Positions 33,038 to 42,171 of a stretch of 64,000 nucleotides of DNA are shown here, in pieces. A program made the translations under genes and the position numbers. Position 1 is the stretch's first letter. Every line of letters begins with the position of its first letter. The stretch is taken from NCBI RefSeq assembly GCF_022229005.1, contig NZ_JAKKFD010000021.1, forward strand, positions 1-64,000, written 5' to 3'. The stretch comes from Micromonospora trifolii (GTDB lineage: Bacteria; Actinomycetota; Actinomycetes; Mycobacteriales; Micromonosporaceae). The notes beneath the pieces are model-generated. The model had not been told where the DNA came from and did not search any database. It saw nothing but the letters and a program-made list of their open reading frames with translations.

Positions 33038-34510
33038 ATGGGCAGAGCCAAAGCGTCCGCGTCCGAGGGGTCCATATCGGCCGGGTCCGACTTCCTGCAC
33101 CTGACCGTCACCGACGCGGCGCCGGGCGGGCGCGCCGACTGGCTGACCGACCGGCTGCGGCAGGCCATCGCCGAGGGGCGGGTGCCGGTCGGTGACCGGC
33201 TGCCCCCGACCCGGGTGCTCGCCGCCGACCTCGGTGTCTCCCGGGGCGTGGTCACCGAGGCGTACCAACGCCTGACCGAGGAGGGGCACATCGCCGGTCG
33301 GGGCCGGGCCGGCACCGTGGTCGTCGCCGCGCCGGCCGCGCCCACACCCACACCGGCCGCCGCGCCGGCACCGGCCGCGACCTTTCCGCCGGCACCGGGC
33401 ACCGACATCTTCGACGCGGTACGCGCGGCGCACGCGAGCATCGACCTGACGCCCGGCGTACCCGATCTGGCCGCCTTCCCCCGCGCGGACTGGCTGCGCG
33501 CCGAACGGAGCGTGCTGCGCCGCGTCGCCGCGGCCGACCTCGGCTACGGCGACCCCTGTGGCACACCCGCGCTGCGACAGGCCGTCGCCGCCTGGCTGGC
33601 CCGCAACCGCGGCATCAGCGTCGACCCCGCCGAGGTGATCATCGTGGCCGGCGTCTCCCAGGCGCTCGGGCTGCTCGCCCAGGCGCTCACCGCCGCCGGC
33701 GTCGACCGGATCGCCGTCGAGGACCCGGGCTCGCTCGGGGTGCGGCAACACCTGAACAACTGGCGGATGGACACCCCGCCGATCACCGTCGACGACGCCG
33801 GGCTGCGGGTCGACGAGTTGACAGCCAGCGGCATACCGGCCGTGATGCTCACCCCCGCGCACCAGTTCCCGACCGGCGTGGTGCTCGACGGCGACCGCCG
33901 CCGCCAGCTCGTCGCCTGGGCGCGGGCCGGCGGTCTGATCATCGAGGACGACTACGACGCCGAGCACCGCTACGACCGTCCTCCGGTGCCCGCGCTGCGC
34001 GGTCTGCTGCCCGAGCAGGTCTGCTACGCCGGCAGCGTCTCCAAACTGCTCGCCCCCGCCCTGCGGGTCGGCTGGCTGCTCGTGCCGGCTCGGCTACGCG
34101 AGGCCGTGGTCGCCGCCAAGCGCAACGCCGACCTGGGCAACGCCGTGCTCCCGCAACTGGTGCTGGCGGAGCTGATGACCTCCGGCGCCTTCGAGCGGCA
34201 CCTACGGCTGCTGCGGCGGCGACACATCCGGCGGCGGGACGCCATGATCGCCGCGCTGGCCCGCGCGTTGCCCTCGGCGACGGTGCACGGCGCCGCCGCC
34301 GGCCTGCACCTGATGATCACGCTGGACGACACAGTGGTCGACACCGAGCTGGCGGCGGCGACGCTGGCGCGCGGAGTGAAGGTGCAACCGCTGTCCTGGC
34401 ACTGCCAGCGGCCGTACCGGCCCGGCCTGGTGCTCGGCTACGCGGCCCGGACACCCACCGAGATCGCCGACGGCGTCGCCGCTGTCGCCGCCGCGCTCGG
34501 CTCCGGTTAG
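33038..34510 (+). CDS. MocR-type PLP-dependent regulator (GntR HTH + aminotransferase)
   Basis: The 490-aa protein has an N-terminal GntR winged HTH (LRQAIAEGRVPVGDRLPPTR and LGVSRGVVTEAYQRLTEEG), a Pro/Ala linker (PTPTPAAAPAPAA), and a fold-type-I aminotransferase domain. PLP-site blocks are VSQALGLLAQAL, EDPGSLGVRQHL, IIEDDYDAEHRYD and SVSKLLAPALRVGW (Schiff-base Lys). MocR proteins bind pyridoxal 5'-phosphate and control PLP, GABA, taurine or exporter genes. It is divergent from LysE, its likely target. The start ATG at 33038 is close behind CACAAT, a possible -10. Confidence 0.9.
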   Translation: MGRAKASASEGSISAGSDFLHLTVTDAAPGGRADWLTDRLRQAIAEGRVPVGDRLPPTRVLAADLGVSRGVVTEAYQRLTEEGHIAGRGRAGTVVVAAPAAPTPTPAAAPAPAATFPPAPGTDIFDAVRAAHASIDLTPGVPDLAAFPRADWLRAERSVLRRVAAADLGYGDPCGTPALRQAVAAWLARNRGISVDPAEVIIVAGVSQALGLLAQALTAAGVDRIAVEDPGSLGVRQHLNNWRMDTPPITVDDAGLRVDELTASGIPAVMLTPAHQFPTGVVLDGDRRRQLVAWARAGGLIIEDDYDAEHRYDRPPVPALRGLLPEQVCYAGSVSKLLAPALRVGWLLVPARLREAVVAAKRNADLGNAVLPQLVLAELMTSGAFERHLRLLRRRHIRRRDAMIAALARALPSATVHGAAAGLHLMITLDDTVVDTELAAATLARGVKVQPLSWHCQRPYRPGLVLGYAARTPTEIADGVAAVAAALGSG

Positions 34511-34513
34511 GGC

Positions 34514-35260
34514 GTGTTTCGGAAGTGCTCCCCGACGTATCCTTCGCCGGTGGGACTGCGGTTCGAGACGCGCGGGTCCGACTCGCCATGGGTCGACACC
34601 GTGTGGACCTGCACGAGCGAGCAGGTCACCACGATGACGTCAGTGGCAGGCGTGCGGTGGGGCCTGGTGTTCTGGGAGCAGGCCGGCCGGACGTACGCGA
34701 GCATCAGCGGCCCCGAGACCCGAACCGGCACGGCGCCGGTGCCCGAGGGCGCTACCTTCACCGGTATCGAGTTCGCAGTGGGCACCTCGCTGCGGGCCGT
34801 GCCCACGCCGACGCTCGTCGACGGCGGCATCGAGCTGCCCGACACCACACCCCGGACGTTCCGGCTGGACGGCACGCGCTGGGAGACACCAGGCCCCGAC
34901 GACGCCGAAGCCCTGGTCGACAGCCTCGTCCGGGCCGGGACCGTGGTCCGTGACCCGCTCGTCGCCGAGCTGCTGCGGGGCCACCGTCCGGCCGTCTCGG
35001 GGCGTACCGTCGAACGCCGGTTCCGCGCCGCGACCGGGCTGACGCGCGGCGCGGTCCGGCAGATCGAGCGGGCCCGCGCGGCGGCTGAGTTGCTGGCTAC
35101 CGGCGACCCGGCCTCCGACGTGGTCGCCAAGCTCGACTACTTCGACGAGCCGCACCTGGCCCGGGCACTGCGCGCCTACCTCGGACGCACAGTCCGGCAG
35201 CTACGCGAGGGCACCGGCGGCGCCATCGCCCTCGACCTGGATCAGCGCCTGACCTCGTAG
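34514..35260 (+). CDS. AraC-family transcriptional regulator
   Basis: The 248-aa protein has an N-terminal sensor domain (LRFETRGSDSPWVDTVWTC, then WGLVFWEQAGRTYASISGPE) and a C-terminal AraC HTH pair. SGRTVERRFRAATGLTRGAV is the first HTH and KLDYFDEPHLARALRAYLGR the second, with the usual Phe/Asp-Glu-x-H-x-x-R signature (YFDEPHLARAL). GTG at 34514 is used; GTG at 34550 (start VGLRFETRG) is an alternative. It is convergent with the DHFR-like gene and overlaps it by 19 bp; regulators of this type are often paired with RibD-C proteins (from memory). Confidence 0.85.
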   Translation: MFRKCSPTYPSPVGLRFETRGSDSPWVDTVWTCTSEQVTTMTSVAGVRWGLVFWEQAGRTYASISGPETRTGTAPVPEGATFTGIEFAVGTSLRAVPTPTLVDGGIELPDTTPRTFRLDGTRWETPGPDDAEALVDSLVRAGTVVRDPLVAELLRGHRPAVSGRTVERRFRAATGLTRGAVRQIERARAAAELLATGDPASDVVAKLDYFDEPHLARALRAYLGRTVRQLREGTGGAIALDLDQRLTS

Positions 35261-35820
35261 ACCACCTTGAGGATCCCGTTCGGGTAGCTCTCCGACTCCC
35301 GCAGCGTCAGCATGTGCTTGTCGCGGTCGGCCCGGCCGAACAGGCTCTTGCCGGCACCGAGCAGCACGGGGAAGACGAGCAGGTTGTACTGGTCGATCAG
35401 CCCCTCATCGGAAAGCCGCCGGGCCAGCTCCGCGCTCCCGTGGATGAAGATCGCGCCGCCCTCGCCCTGCTTGAGCGCGGCGACGTCAGCTGTCGAGCGC
35501 AGAATCGTCGTCGGCCCCCACCCGTCGACGAGCGCGTCGTCGGACAGCGTGCTCGACACCACGTACTTGGGCAGCTCCCTGTAGCCGGCGTGGTCCTCCG
35601 AACCGGGCCAGACCGGCGCGAACGCCTCGTAGCTGCGACGGCCGAACATCAACGCCGTCGTGCCGACAAGCTCCTCGCCCTTCAGCGACCAGGCCTCCGG
35701 GACGAACTCGAGGTCCTTGAACACCCAACCGCCGCTGCGGTGCTCCTCACCCGGCCCGCCGCCGGGTGAGTCCACGACGCCGTCGAGCGACATGAAACCG
35801 GTGTAGACCAGGTCACGCAT
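35242..35820 (-). CDS. dihydrofolate reductase-family (RibD C-terminal-like) protein
   Basis: A 192-aa protein of the RibD_C/DHFR-like fold: DLVYTGFMSLDGVVDSPGGG at the start, ALMFGRRSYEAFAPVWPG in the middle, GAIFIHGSAELARRLSDEGL, and LVFPVLLGAGKSLFG near the end. Folate and riboflavin roles are not demonstrated for these small standalone members; NADPH-dependent reduction is the general activity. GAGGAG precedes the ATG. It is convergent with the AraC regulator. Confidence 0.9.
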   Translation of the reverse strand: MRDLVYTGFMSLDGVVDSPGGGPGEEHRSGGWVFKDLEFVPEAWSLKGEELVGTTALMFGRRSYEAFAPVWPGSEDHAGYRELPKYVVSSTLSDDALVDGWGPTTILRSTADVAALKQGEGGAIFIHGSAELARRLSDEGLIDQYNLLVFPVLLGAGKSLFGRADRDKHMLTLRESESYPNGILKVVYEVRR

Positions 35821-35941
35821 TGTGGTGTCTCCTCATGCTTGGAAGCGGGCTGCCGGGTCCACGCTAGATCGCAGTCGCGCCGCTGTCTTGGACGGAAACG
35901 ACAGCGGGTGGTGCCGCGACCGGGCCCCGGGCCCACCGGGC

Positions 35942-37363
35942 TCAGCCCAGGAACAGCTGGACGAGGACCAGCACGGCGAGCAGCGCCGGCCCCCGTGACC
36001 CCTGACGCATCAGGTCGACCGGAATCATTCCGAACGGCGTGTTGACCGTCGCGCCGCCGTAGTTGATCGGCGGGCGGGTGCCGGCCCGGAACGCGGCGGC
36101 CACCACCCCCAGCGCCAGCGTCGGCGCCAGCCAGGCCGGCCCCGGATCGACAGACGGCAGGGTCAGCAACCACCACAGGCCCGCACCGACCGCCGGCACC
36201 ACCACGTGGATCCCACGCAGCAGGTTGTCGCTGCCACCGAGCGCCCGGCGCAGCCCGGGAGACCGGCTGACCGATCGCAGACCGCCGGTCAGCCGGTTCG
36301 CGGCGAGGTACGCGAACACCACCTGGGCGGCCCCGGCCAACCCGGGCAGGGCGAGCGCGGCAGCGTACTGCACCCCGATCAGCGCCGCCCAGATCAGCAC
36401 GGCGCTCGGGTGGCGGCGCAACCGGCGTACGTCGGCCTGGAGCAGCGCCCACCAGCCGGGGCCGGGCCGGAACCGGCGGCTGTGAACCCGGCCGATCCGG
36501 CGCCAGCGGCGGCTCTCCACCAGGCCGGCGAGCAGGCTCGGGTCCAGCAGGATCGTGGCCGTGGCGGCGGCGTTGGCAAACTGCGCGCCGGTGGTCAGGG
36601 TGGCCCGGTCGACCCGGGGCAGCGCGCGCACCGCGAGGGTCATGCCCAGGCCAGCGAGGGGCAACGCGGCGGCGAACAACGCGACGGTGGGCGTCGTCGC
36701 CGGCCGGGGCAGCCCGTCTCCGAGGCGACCGACGAGCACCACCAGAGCGGTGATCACGGCCGCCGCCACCATCGGCACCGCCCCGACCACTGTCGGCCAG
36801 CGTCGCCCCGACCGGCTGCTCTGGGCGACGACGCTGAGCGCCAGCGCGGCCGCACCCCAGCCCGCGCCGGCCGCCGCCGCCCAGCCCAGGGCGGGCGGCT
36901 CGGTGACCCCACCAAGCGCCGCCACCGCCACTCCGAGCGCCGCGGTGCCGGCCGCCGCACCCATCAGCAACAGAACGAAGCGCGGCGCCAGCCAGGCCCG
37001 CCGGTCGATGGGCGCGCTCGTCGCCCAGCTCTGCGTCGCCGGGGTGACCAGCAGCGGGCCGAGCGCGCGCAGACCACGCCAGGCGAGCCCCGCGCCGGCC
37101 AGCAGCGCGGCCACCGCCAGCCACCACCGCACCCCCGGCTCGGCCTGCCCCACAGTGGGGGAGTCCAGCAGGTCGCGGCTGGCGCTGATCGCGAACCAGC
37201 CGTACATGCCCACGAACAGGACCATGACGTACGCGTCGCCGAGCACGTCACCGAGCGAATGGTCGTGGTGCCGGCTGCGGGCCTTGCGCAGGTGCGTCCG
37301 CACCTGTCGAGCGGTCGGCACCCCGGCCAGCGTGTCGGCGATCGTGGCCGGTGCGGCGGTCAC
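35942..37363 (-). CDS. DUF6297-type ABC exporter membrane subunit
   Basis: A 473-aa integral membrane protein with about ten hydrophobic segments. The N-terminus VRTHLRKARSRHHDHSLGDV and DAYVMVLFVGMYGWFAISA, and the C-terminal NYGGATVNTPFGMIPVDLMR, are features I associate with the actinobacterial DUF6297 family. The GTG start (37361-37363) overlaps the stop of the ATPase gene (GTGA), so the two are translationally coupled and form a two-part ABC exporter. The exported compound is unknown. A 120-bp region separates it from the DHFR-like gene. Confidence 0.82.
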   Translation of the reverse strand: MTAAPATIADTLAGVPTARQVRTHLRKARSRHHDHSLGDVLGDAYVMVLFVGMYGWFAISASRDLLDSPTVGQAEPGVRWWLAVAALLAGAGLAWRGLRALGPLLVTPATQSWATSAPIDRRAWLAPRFVLLLMGAAAGTAALGVAVAALGGVTEPPALGWAAAAGAGWGAAALALSVVAQSSRSGRRWPTVVGAVPMVAAAVITALVVLVGRLGDGLPRPATTPTVALFAAALPLAGLGMTLAVRALPRVDRATLTTGAQFANAAATATILLDPSLLAGLVESRRWRRIGRVHSRRFRPGPGWWALLQADVRRLRRHPSAVLIWAALIGVQYAAALALPGLAGAAQVVFAYLAANRLTGGLRSVSRSPGLRRALGGSDNLLRGIHVVVPAVGAGLWWLLTLPSVDPGPAWLAPTLALGVVAAAFRAGTRPPINYGGATVNTPFGMIPVDLMRQGSRGPALLAVLVLVQLFLG

Positions 37364-37983
37364 TTGCCGATCTCGATGCGCTCGTCGACCACCGCGTCGA
37401 TCAGCTCCGGGTCGTGCGAGGCCAGCAGCACGGCCGTGCCCGCCGCCCGTTCCCGCAGCAGTCGGTCGGCGAGCCACTGTCGCCCGCGGACGTCCAGCCG
37501 CTGCTCGGGCTCGTCCAGGATCAGCACCCGGCGTGGCCGCACGAAACAGGACGCCAGCGCCAGCCGGCGGCGCTGCCCACTGGACAGTGTCACCGGCAGT
37601 TGGTCGCGGGCCGGCTCCAGACCCAGCTCGGCGAGGACCTCCTCGACCGGCTCGGCGTCACCCCCGTGGGCGTACGCGACCAACTCCAGGTGCTCGACCA
37701 CCGACAGGTCGGGGAAGAAGTCGATGTCGTCCAGGGCGGCCGCCACCAGCGCCCTCACCTGAGGATCGGTCTCGTCGGCCCGGCGGCCCTGCACCAGCAC
37801 CTCACCCGCGTCCGGCCGGTCGGCACCCACGACACAGCGCAGCAGTGTGGTCTTTCCGCTGCCGTTGGGGCCCAGCACCACAGCGATCCGGCCCGCGGGG
37901 AGCGTGAAGCTCACCTCGTCGAGCACGACCAGGTTGCCGAAGTTGCGACTGAGTCCCCGTACCGAGAGCGCGTCCACGATCAC
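37360..37983 (-). CDS. ABC transporter ATP-binding protein
   Basis: A complete 207-aa ABC ATPase: Walker A GPNGSGKTT, Q-loop region DDIDFFPDLSVVEHLEL, signature LSSGQRRRLALA, Walker B RVLILDEPEQRLD, and H-loop LLASHDPEL. It powers the DUF6297 membrane partner encoded downstream with a GTGA overlap. I chose the GTG at 37983, since GGGAG lies 5-7 nt upstream; the open frame continues to a TTG at 38013. The small size fits lantibiotic/antibiotic-type or generic exporters. Confidence 0.9.
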   Translation of the reverse strand: MIVDALSVRGLSRNFGNLVVLDEVSFTLPAGRIAVVLGPNGSGKTTLLRCVVGADRPDAGEVLVQGRRADETDPQVRALVAAALDDIDFFPDLSVVEHLELVAYAHGGDAEPVEEVLAELGLEPARDQLPVTLSSGQRRRLALASCFVRPRRVLILDEPEQRLDVRGRQWLADRLLRERAAGTAVLLASHDPELIDAVVDERIEIGK

Positions 37984-38023
37984 AGAGTCTCCCAGAGCCG
38001 TGCCACCGACCAACCCGAGCGAC

Positions 38024-40408
38024 CTACGTCACTCGACTGTCGGCGTCGTCCTCCAGTCGGGAGTCGGCGGCGGCCAACCCCTGGGCGTCGGCGACCTCCT
38101 CGGCCACCGCCGCCGCGTCCGCCCAGTGCCGCCGCGCGTCGGCCCGGTCACCCAGCGCGTCGCAGGCGTCACCCAGGTAGAGCAGGGTGCGCGCCAGCCC
38201 GGCGGTCGGCTGAATTTCCTCGCGCAGCCGGCGGCTCTCGGCCAGCAGCTCGTACGCCGTCCGCGCCTGCCCCGGAGTGCTGCTCAGCAGCGTCGCCCCG
38301 GCGTTGAGCAGCGCCGTCGCCCGGCTGGTCGGGTCGTTGACCGACTCGTACTCGCGCAGTGCGGCCCGCCACGCCTGGGCGGCGTCCAGGTGCTCACCGA
38401 GCGCCGCGTGCACCAGCACCAGGTTGGTCAACGCCGCCGCGTACCCGCGCGCGTCGCCCACCGACCGGAACGTGTTCGCCGCCCGCACCAGATGGTGGTG
38501 CGCGGTGTCCGGTTCGCCCCGGGCCAGCTGGGCCGCGCCCAGACCCAGCTCGGTGAGGGCGTGCCCGGCCCGGTCGGCGCCGGAGCGGTGTCGGCGGGAC
38601 ATCTCCAGGTGCTCCACCGCGTCGTCGAGCTGCCCCAGGTCGAGCAGGGCCAGGCCGAGGTTCATCCGTGCCTGGGCGTTGCCCCGCCGCCCCCGCTCGT
38701 TGACCGCGAGGGTGAGCGCGGCCGCCGCCCCCTGCGGGTCGTGCCGGCGTCGACGCAGCACCCCCAGCTCGTTGTGCGCCCACCCGGCGATCTCGGGGCG
38801 GTCGTCGGCGGTCGGGGTGGCCAGTACGGTGCGGCAGACCTGCTCCCACTCGTCGAGCCGATCGGCGTACGCCAGCCACCCGCACAGCGCCACGGCCAGC
38901 CGGAACCACCACCGGCGGACCCGGCGGGGCAACGTCTCCTTCGCGCCGGCCGGCACCCGCACGACTGCCAGCAGCAGCTCCTGGTGCAGGTCGAACCACC
39001 CGTACGGGTCGTCGTCCAGCGGCAGCGACCACTCCCGGTCGGGTGGGGAGCCGAGCACCGCCAGGTTGGCCGCGTGCCGTTCGGCCCGGCGGGCCAGGTG
39101 CCGGGTCAGCCGGGCCTGCGCGGCGACCCGGGCCCGCGCCGGGTCCGCGTCCCGCAGGTGCAGTCGGGCGCTTCCGGCCAGCAGGGGGCGGATCTCGTAC
39201 CGGTCGCCGGGCGCGCCGATCACGAACGCGGCGGCGGCCAACCGGTCGAGCAGGGCGGTGACCAGCTCGGGGTGCCGCCCGGCCAGCGCGGCGATGGTGG
39301 GCCGGTCCACCGGGGCGGGGACCAGCGACATCAGTCGGTACAACCGGCGGGCCTGGCGGGGCAACACCCGGTACGCGATGTCTCGTTCGGTGACCAGGCG
39401 GGCCGCCGGTGAGACGGCGAGCCGCTGGTGTGGTGGCGTCTGCACCGCGCGGCGCAGCGCGTCCAGCACGTCGGAGTGCCGCCAGCCGTGTTGAGCGGTG
39501 CGGTAACCGAGCGCCCGGACGGTCCGCGGTTGTCGCCCGCACAGGTCGACGATTTCGCGTACCGCCGGGTCGGTGCGCGGGTCGGCGCGACGGACCCGGG
39601 CGGCGGGCGCGGCCCCGCCCGCCGTCGCGAACAGCTCCACCGCCTCGGAGGTGCCCGGTTCGGCGATCCAGTGCGCGACCACACCCTCCAGACCGACCAG
39701 CGCCGGACCGCCGGCGAGCAGCAGGCGGCAGGTGCGCGCGGTGGGCGGTAACAGTGGCCGGACCTGGTCGGGGCGGTCGACGTTGTCCAGCACCAGCAGG
39801 ATCTTGCGACCGTCGAGCTGACCGCGCAGCGCGTCAGCGGCGGCGGCGAGCGCGTCCGGCCGGCCGGAGGTCGGCGGGGCGGTGCCCAGGATCCGGGCCA
39901 GCGCGGTGAGCACCTTCCGGGCCGAGCGGGGTCGGCCCCGCCGCCGCAGGTCCAGGTAGTACTGCCCGTCGGGGAAGTCCTCCCGGCACTGGTTGGCGGC
40001 CTGTACCGCGCACGCGGAGGTGCCCACCGCGCGCCGGCCCAGGACCGCCACCGCGTGCTCCCGGGTGAGTAGACCGACGAGCGCGTCGACGTGCTCGTCG
40101 CGACCGGTGAACTCGGCCGTGTAGGGCAGGGTGGGCGCCCCGGTGGCCGGGGTGGTGAGCACCTCCGTCGGCTCGGGGCCGACCTCCCGGCCGGCCCGGC
40201 GGCGGCGCACCTCGTACACGACGTAACCCACCACGCCGCTGGAGGCCAGGACGATGGTCACCGGCCCGAGCACGCTGGCCGCCAGTTCGGAGAGGAGATT
40301 GCCGGCCAGGTTGCTGGCCACGTTGGCGAGGATGCTGCCGACCACGCCGCCGATCGCGATCAGCGCCGGCCAGCGCGAGCCGCCGCGCGGGCCACCCGGC
40401 CCGGTCAC
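38024..40408 (-). CDS. membrane-anchored NB-ARC/TPR protein with degenerate P-loop
   Basis: The 794-aa protein has two N-terminal hydrophobic segments (ALIAIGGVVGSILANVASNL and VTIVLASSGVVGYVVYEV), a STAND NTPase (NB-ARC-like) region at about residues 85-370, and TPR repeats from about 540 to 770. AEFTGRDEHVDALVGLL and NQCREDFPDGQYYLDLR are classical NB-ARC flanks, and KILLVLDNVDRPDQVRPLLP is an intact Walker B. The Walker A loop reads VLGRRAVGTSACAV, with Thr where the catalytic Lys of GVGKT should be, and the usual T-S-R sensor is AGG. It starts at GTG 40408, overlapping the stop of the fused permease (GTGA). It is the last gene of a four-gene operon. Confidence 0.85.
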   Translation of the reverse strand: MTGPGGPRGGSRWPALIAIGGVVGSILANVASNLAGNLLSELAASVLGPVTIVLASSGVVGYVVYEVRRRRAGREVGPEPTEVLTTPATGAPTLPYTAEFTGRDEHVDALVGLLTREHAVAVLGRRAVGTSACAVQAANQCREDFPDGQYYLDLRRRGRPRSARKVLTALARILGTAPPTSGRPDALAAAADALRGQLDGRKILLVLDNVDRPDQVRPLLPPTARTCRLLLAGGPALVGLEGVVAHWIAEPGTSEAVELFATAGGAAPAARVRRADPRTDPAVREIVDLCGRQPRTVRALGYRTAQHGWRHSDVLDALRRAVQTPPHQRLAVSPAARLVTERDIAYRVLPRQARRLYRLMSLVPAPVDRPTIAALAGRHPELVTALLDRLAAAAFVIGAPGDRYEIRPLLAGSARLHLRDADPARARVAAQARLTRHLARRAERHAANLAVLGSPPDREWSLPLDDDPYGWFDLHQELLLAVVRVPAGAKETLPRRVRRWWFRLAVALCGWLAYADRLDEWEQVCRTVLATPTADDRPEIAGWAHNELGVLRRRRHDPQGAAAALTLAVNERGRRGNAQARMNLGLALLDLGQLDDAVEHLEMSRRHRSGADRAGHALTELGLGAAQLARGEPDTAHHHLVRAANTFRSVGDARGYAAALTNLVLVHAALGEHLDAAQAWRAALREYESVNDPTSRATALLNAGATLLSSTPGQARTAYELLAESRRLREEIQPTAGLARTLLYLGDACDALGDRADARRHWADAAAVAEEVADAQGLAAADSRLEDDADSRVT

Positions 40409-42171
40409 CGCACGCCGCCGGAGACGAGCCCGGCGACCAGGTGCCGCCGCGAGAGGACCACCAGCACCACCGGCAGCACCGAGGCGAGCACCGAGCTGGC
40501 GGCCAGCGCGCCACTGTTGCTCACGAAACTGCGGGTCTGCTCGGCCAGGAACGGCCCGAGCGGCGACGACCCCGGCCCACCGAACAACCGCCCCACCACG
40601 AGGTCGTTCCAGACCTGGACGAACTCCAGCACGGAGACCGCCACCACCGCTGACCGGTTGTGCCGGGCCAGCCGGCGCAGGGTGTGCCACCACCGGCGCC
40701 CACCCAGCCGCGCGTCGCGGACCTGCTCGACCGGCAGGTCGGCGAACGCGTTGCGCAGCACCAGCACCGCGAACGGCACACCCAGCGCGATGTGCACCAG
40801 GGCCAGGCCCTGGGCCGTGCCGGAGGAGAGCACCAGGCCCAGCACCTCGTTGACCGGCCCGGCGATGACCTGGATCGGCACGACGCTGGCCGCCAGCAGC
40901 AGCAGCCCGGTGGCCTGCGCGGCCGGCCCGGTCAACCAGGCCAACGGGTACGCGGCCAGCAGCGCGACCACCAGCACCGTGGCGGTCACCGCGGTGGCCA
41001 ACAGCAGTGTGAAGCCCAGCGTCCGCCACAGCTCGGTGCCGGTGACCAGGTTGCGGTAGGACTCGGCGTTCGGCGGTGTCGACCACCAACCGCGCGCGGC
41101 GGCGTCCACCCGCCCGTGCGCCGACGTGGCGACCAGCACTGCCAGCGGCACCAGCCAGGCGATCGCGGCGCCCGCCGCGAGCAGCCGGAACACCCGCCGG
41201 GGCGGGGCGACCGGAGCGGGCTCCGGTGCCGCCTCGACGCGCGGCGGGGGCCAGGCCTGTCGGACGAAGAGCGCGGCCACCATGATCCCGCCGATCACCG
41301 CCACCAGCCACACCACGCCGAGCGCGGCGCCGTCGCCGGTGGTGGTGCCCCCGGACGTCTGCCAGATCCGCAGTGCCAGCACCGAGGCCTCGTCCCGGAC
41401 CGAACCGGGGGTCATCACCAGGATGAGATCGAACGTGCGGCTGGTGCCGACCGCCACCAACGCGAAGACCACAGCTGTCGTCCGCAGCAGCAGTGGCCGC
41501 CACTGCGCGTCCCACAGCACATGGCGACGCTTACCGCCGTAGGCGCGGACCGCGTCGGCGAGGCTCGGCGGCACCGCGTCGAGCGCGGACCGGAAGACCA
41601 GCACCGCCAACCCGACCCAGGCCCAGACGAACGCCGACATCAACGCGACGGTGACCATCCCCGGCCCGAGCAACTGCGGCGCGTCCTCCACCGAGCGGCC
41701 GGTCAGCCGGGTCGCGACCAGCGTGGCCAGCCCCCGGCTCGGGTCCGGGTCGTACATCAGCCGGAAGGTGACCCCGGTGACGACCAGCGGCAACGCCACC
41801 GGCACCAGGAGGATCAACCGGACCAGGCCGCCCTCCTGGGAACGGCGGGACGCGGCGGCGAGCAGATAGCCCAGGGCCGTCACCACCGCCGGCACCAGCA
41901 GGGCCCAGAGGACCGTCCGGCCGACCACCGCGCCGGTGCCCGGGGCGGCGAGCGCGGTCCGGAAGTGCGCCGCGCCGACCCAGCGACCGTCGGTGGTGAC
42001 ACTGGCGTGCATGGTCCGCAGCACCGGCCACAGCACCAGCCCGCCGAGCAGTACCGCGGCCGGCAGCAGCAGGGCCGACGTGGCCCCCGCGGCCGGATAG
42101 GCCCGACCCCGTCGGGCCGGGCCGACGTCGTCGAGGACCGCCAGCTCACCGAGGACCCGCACCTGGCTCAT
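40405..42171 (-). CDS. ABC sugar-type permease with two permease domains fused
   Basis: The 588-aa protein contains two binding-protein-dependent permease domains in one chain, corresponding to MalF-like (residues 30-300) and MalG-like (residues 320-588) subunits normally encoded separately. Helices of the first include LVRLILLVPVALPLVVTGVT and VTVALMSAFVWAWVGLAVLV; the second includes FTLLLATAVTATVLVVALLA and VVPIQVIAGPVNEVLGLVL. The EAA loops that dock the ATPase are poorly conserved (DAVRAYGGKRRHVLWDAQ and VRDARLGGRRWWHTLRRLA). The ATG at 42171 overlaps the stop of the solute-binding protein (ATGA). Solute unknown. Confidence 0.86.
   Translation of the reverse strand: MSQVRVLGELAVLDDVGPARRGRAYPAAGATSALLLPAAVLLGGLVLWPVLRTMHASVTTDGRWVGAAHFRTALAAPGTGAVVGRTVLWALLVPAVVTALGYLLAAASRRSQEGGLVRLILLVPVALPLVVTGVTFRLMYDPDPSRGLATLVATRLTGRSVEDAPQLLGPGMVTVALMSAFVWAWVGLAVLVFRSALDAVPPSLADAVRAYGGKRRHVLWDAQWRPLLLRTTAVVFALVAVGTSRTFDLILVMTPGSVRDEASVLALRIWQTSGGTTTGDGAALGVVWLVAVIGGIMVAALFVRQAWPPPRVEAAPEPAPVAPPRRVFRLLAAGAAIAWLVPLAVLVATSAHGRVDAAARGWWSTPPNAESYRNLVTGTELWRTLGFTLLLATAVTATVLVVALLAAYPLAWLTGPAAQATGLLLLAASVVPIQVIAGPVNEVLGLVLSSGTAQGLALVHIALGVPFAVLVLRNAFADLPVEQVRDARLGGRRWWHTLRRLARHNRSAVVAVSVLEFVQVWNDLVVGRLFGGPGSSPLGPFLAEQTRSFVSNSGALAASSVLASVLPVVLVVLSRRHLVAGLVSGGVR

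Noticed and set aside
40409..41515. Upstream extension of the NB-ARC/TPR frame, giving 1163 aa
   Set aside because: The extra part is the permease gene read in a wrong frame (Gly/Arg/Ala-rich, no domain); the GTG at 40408 with a GTGA overlap is the natural start.
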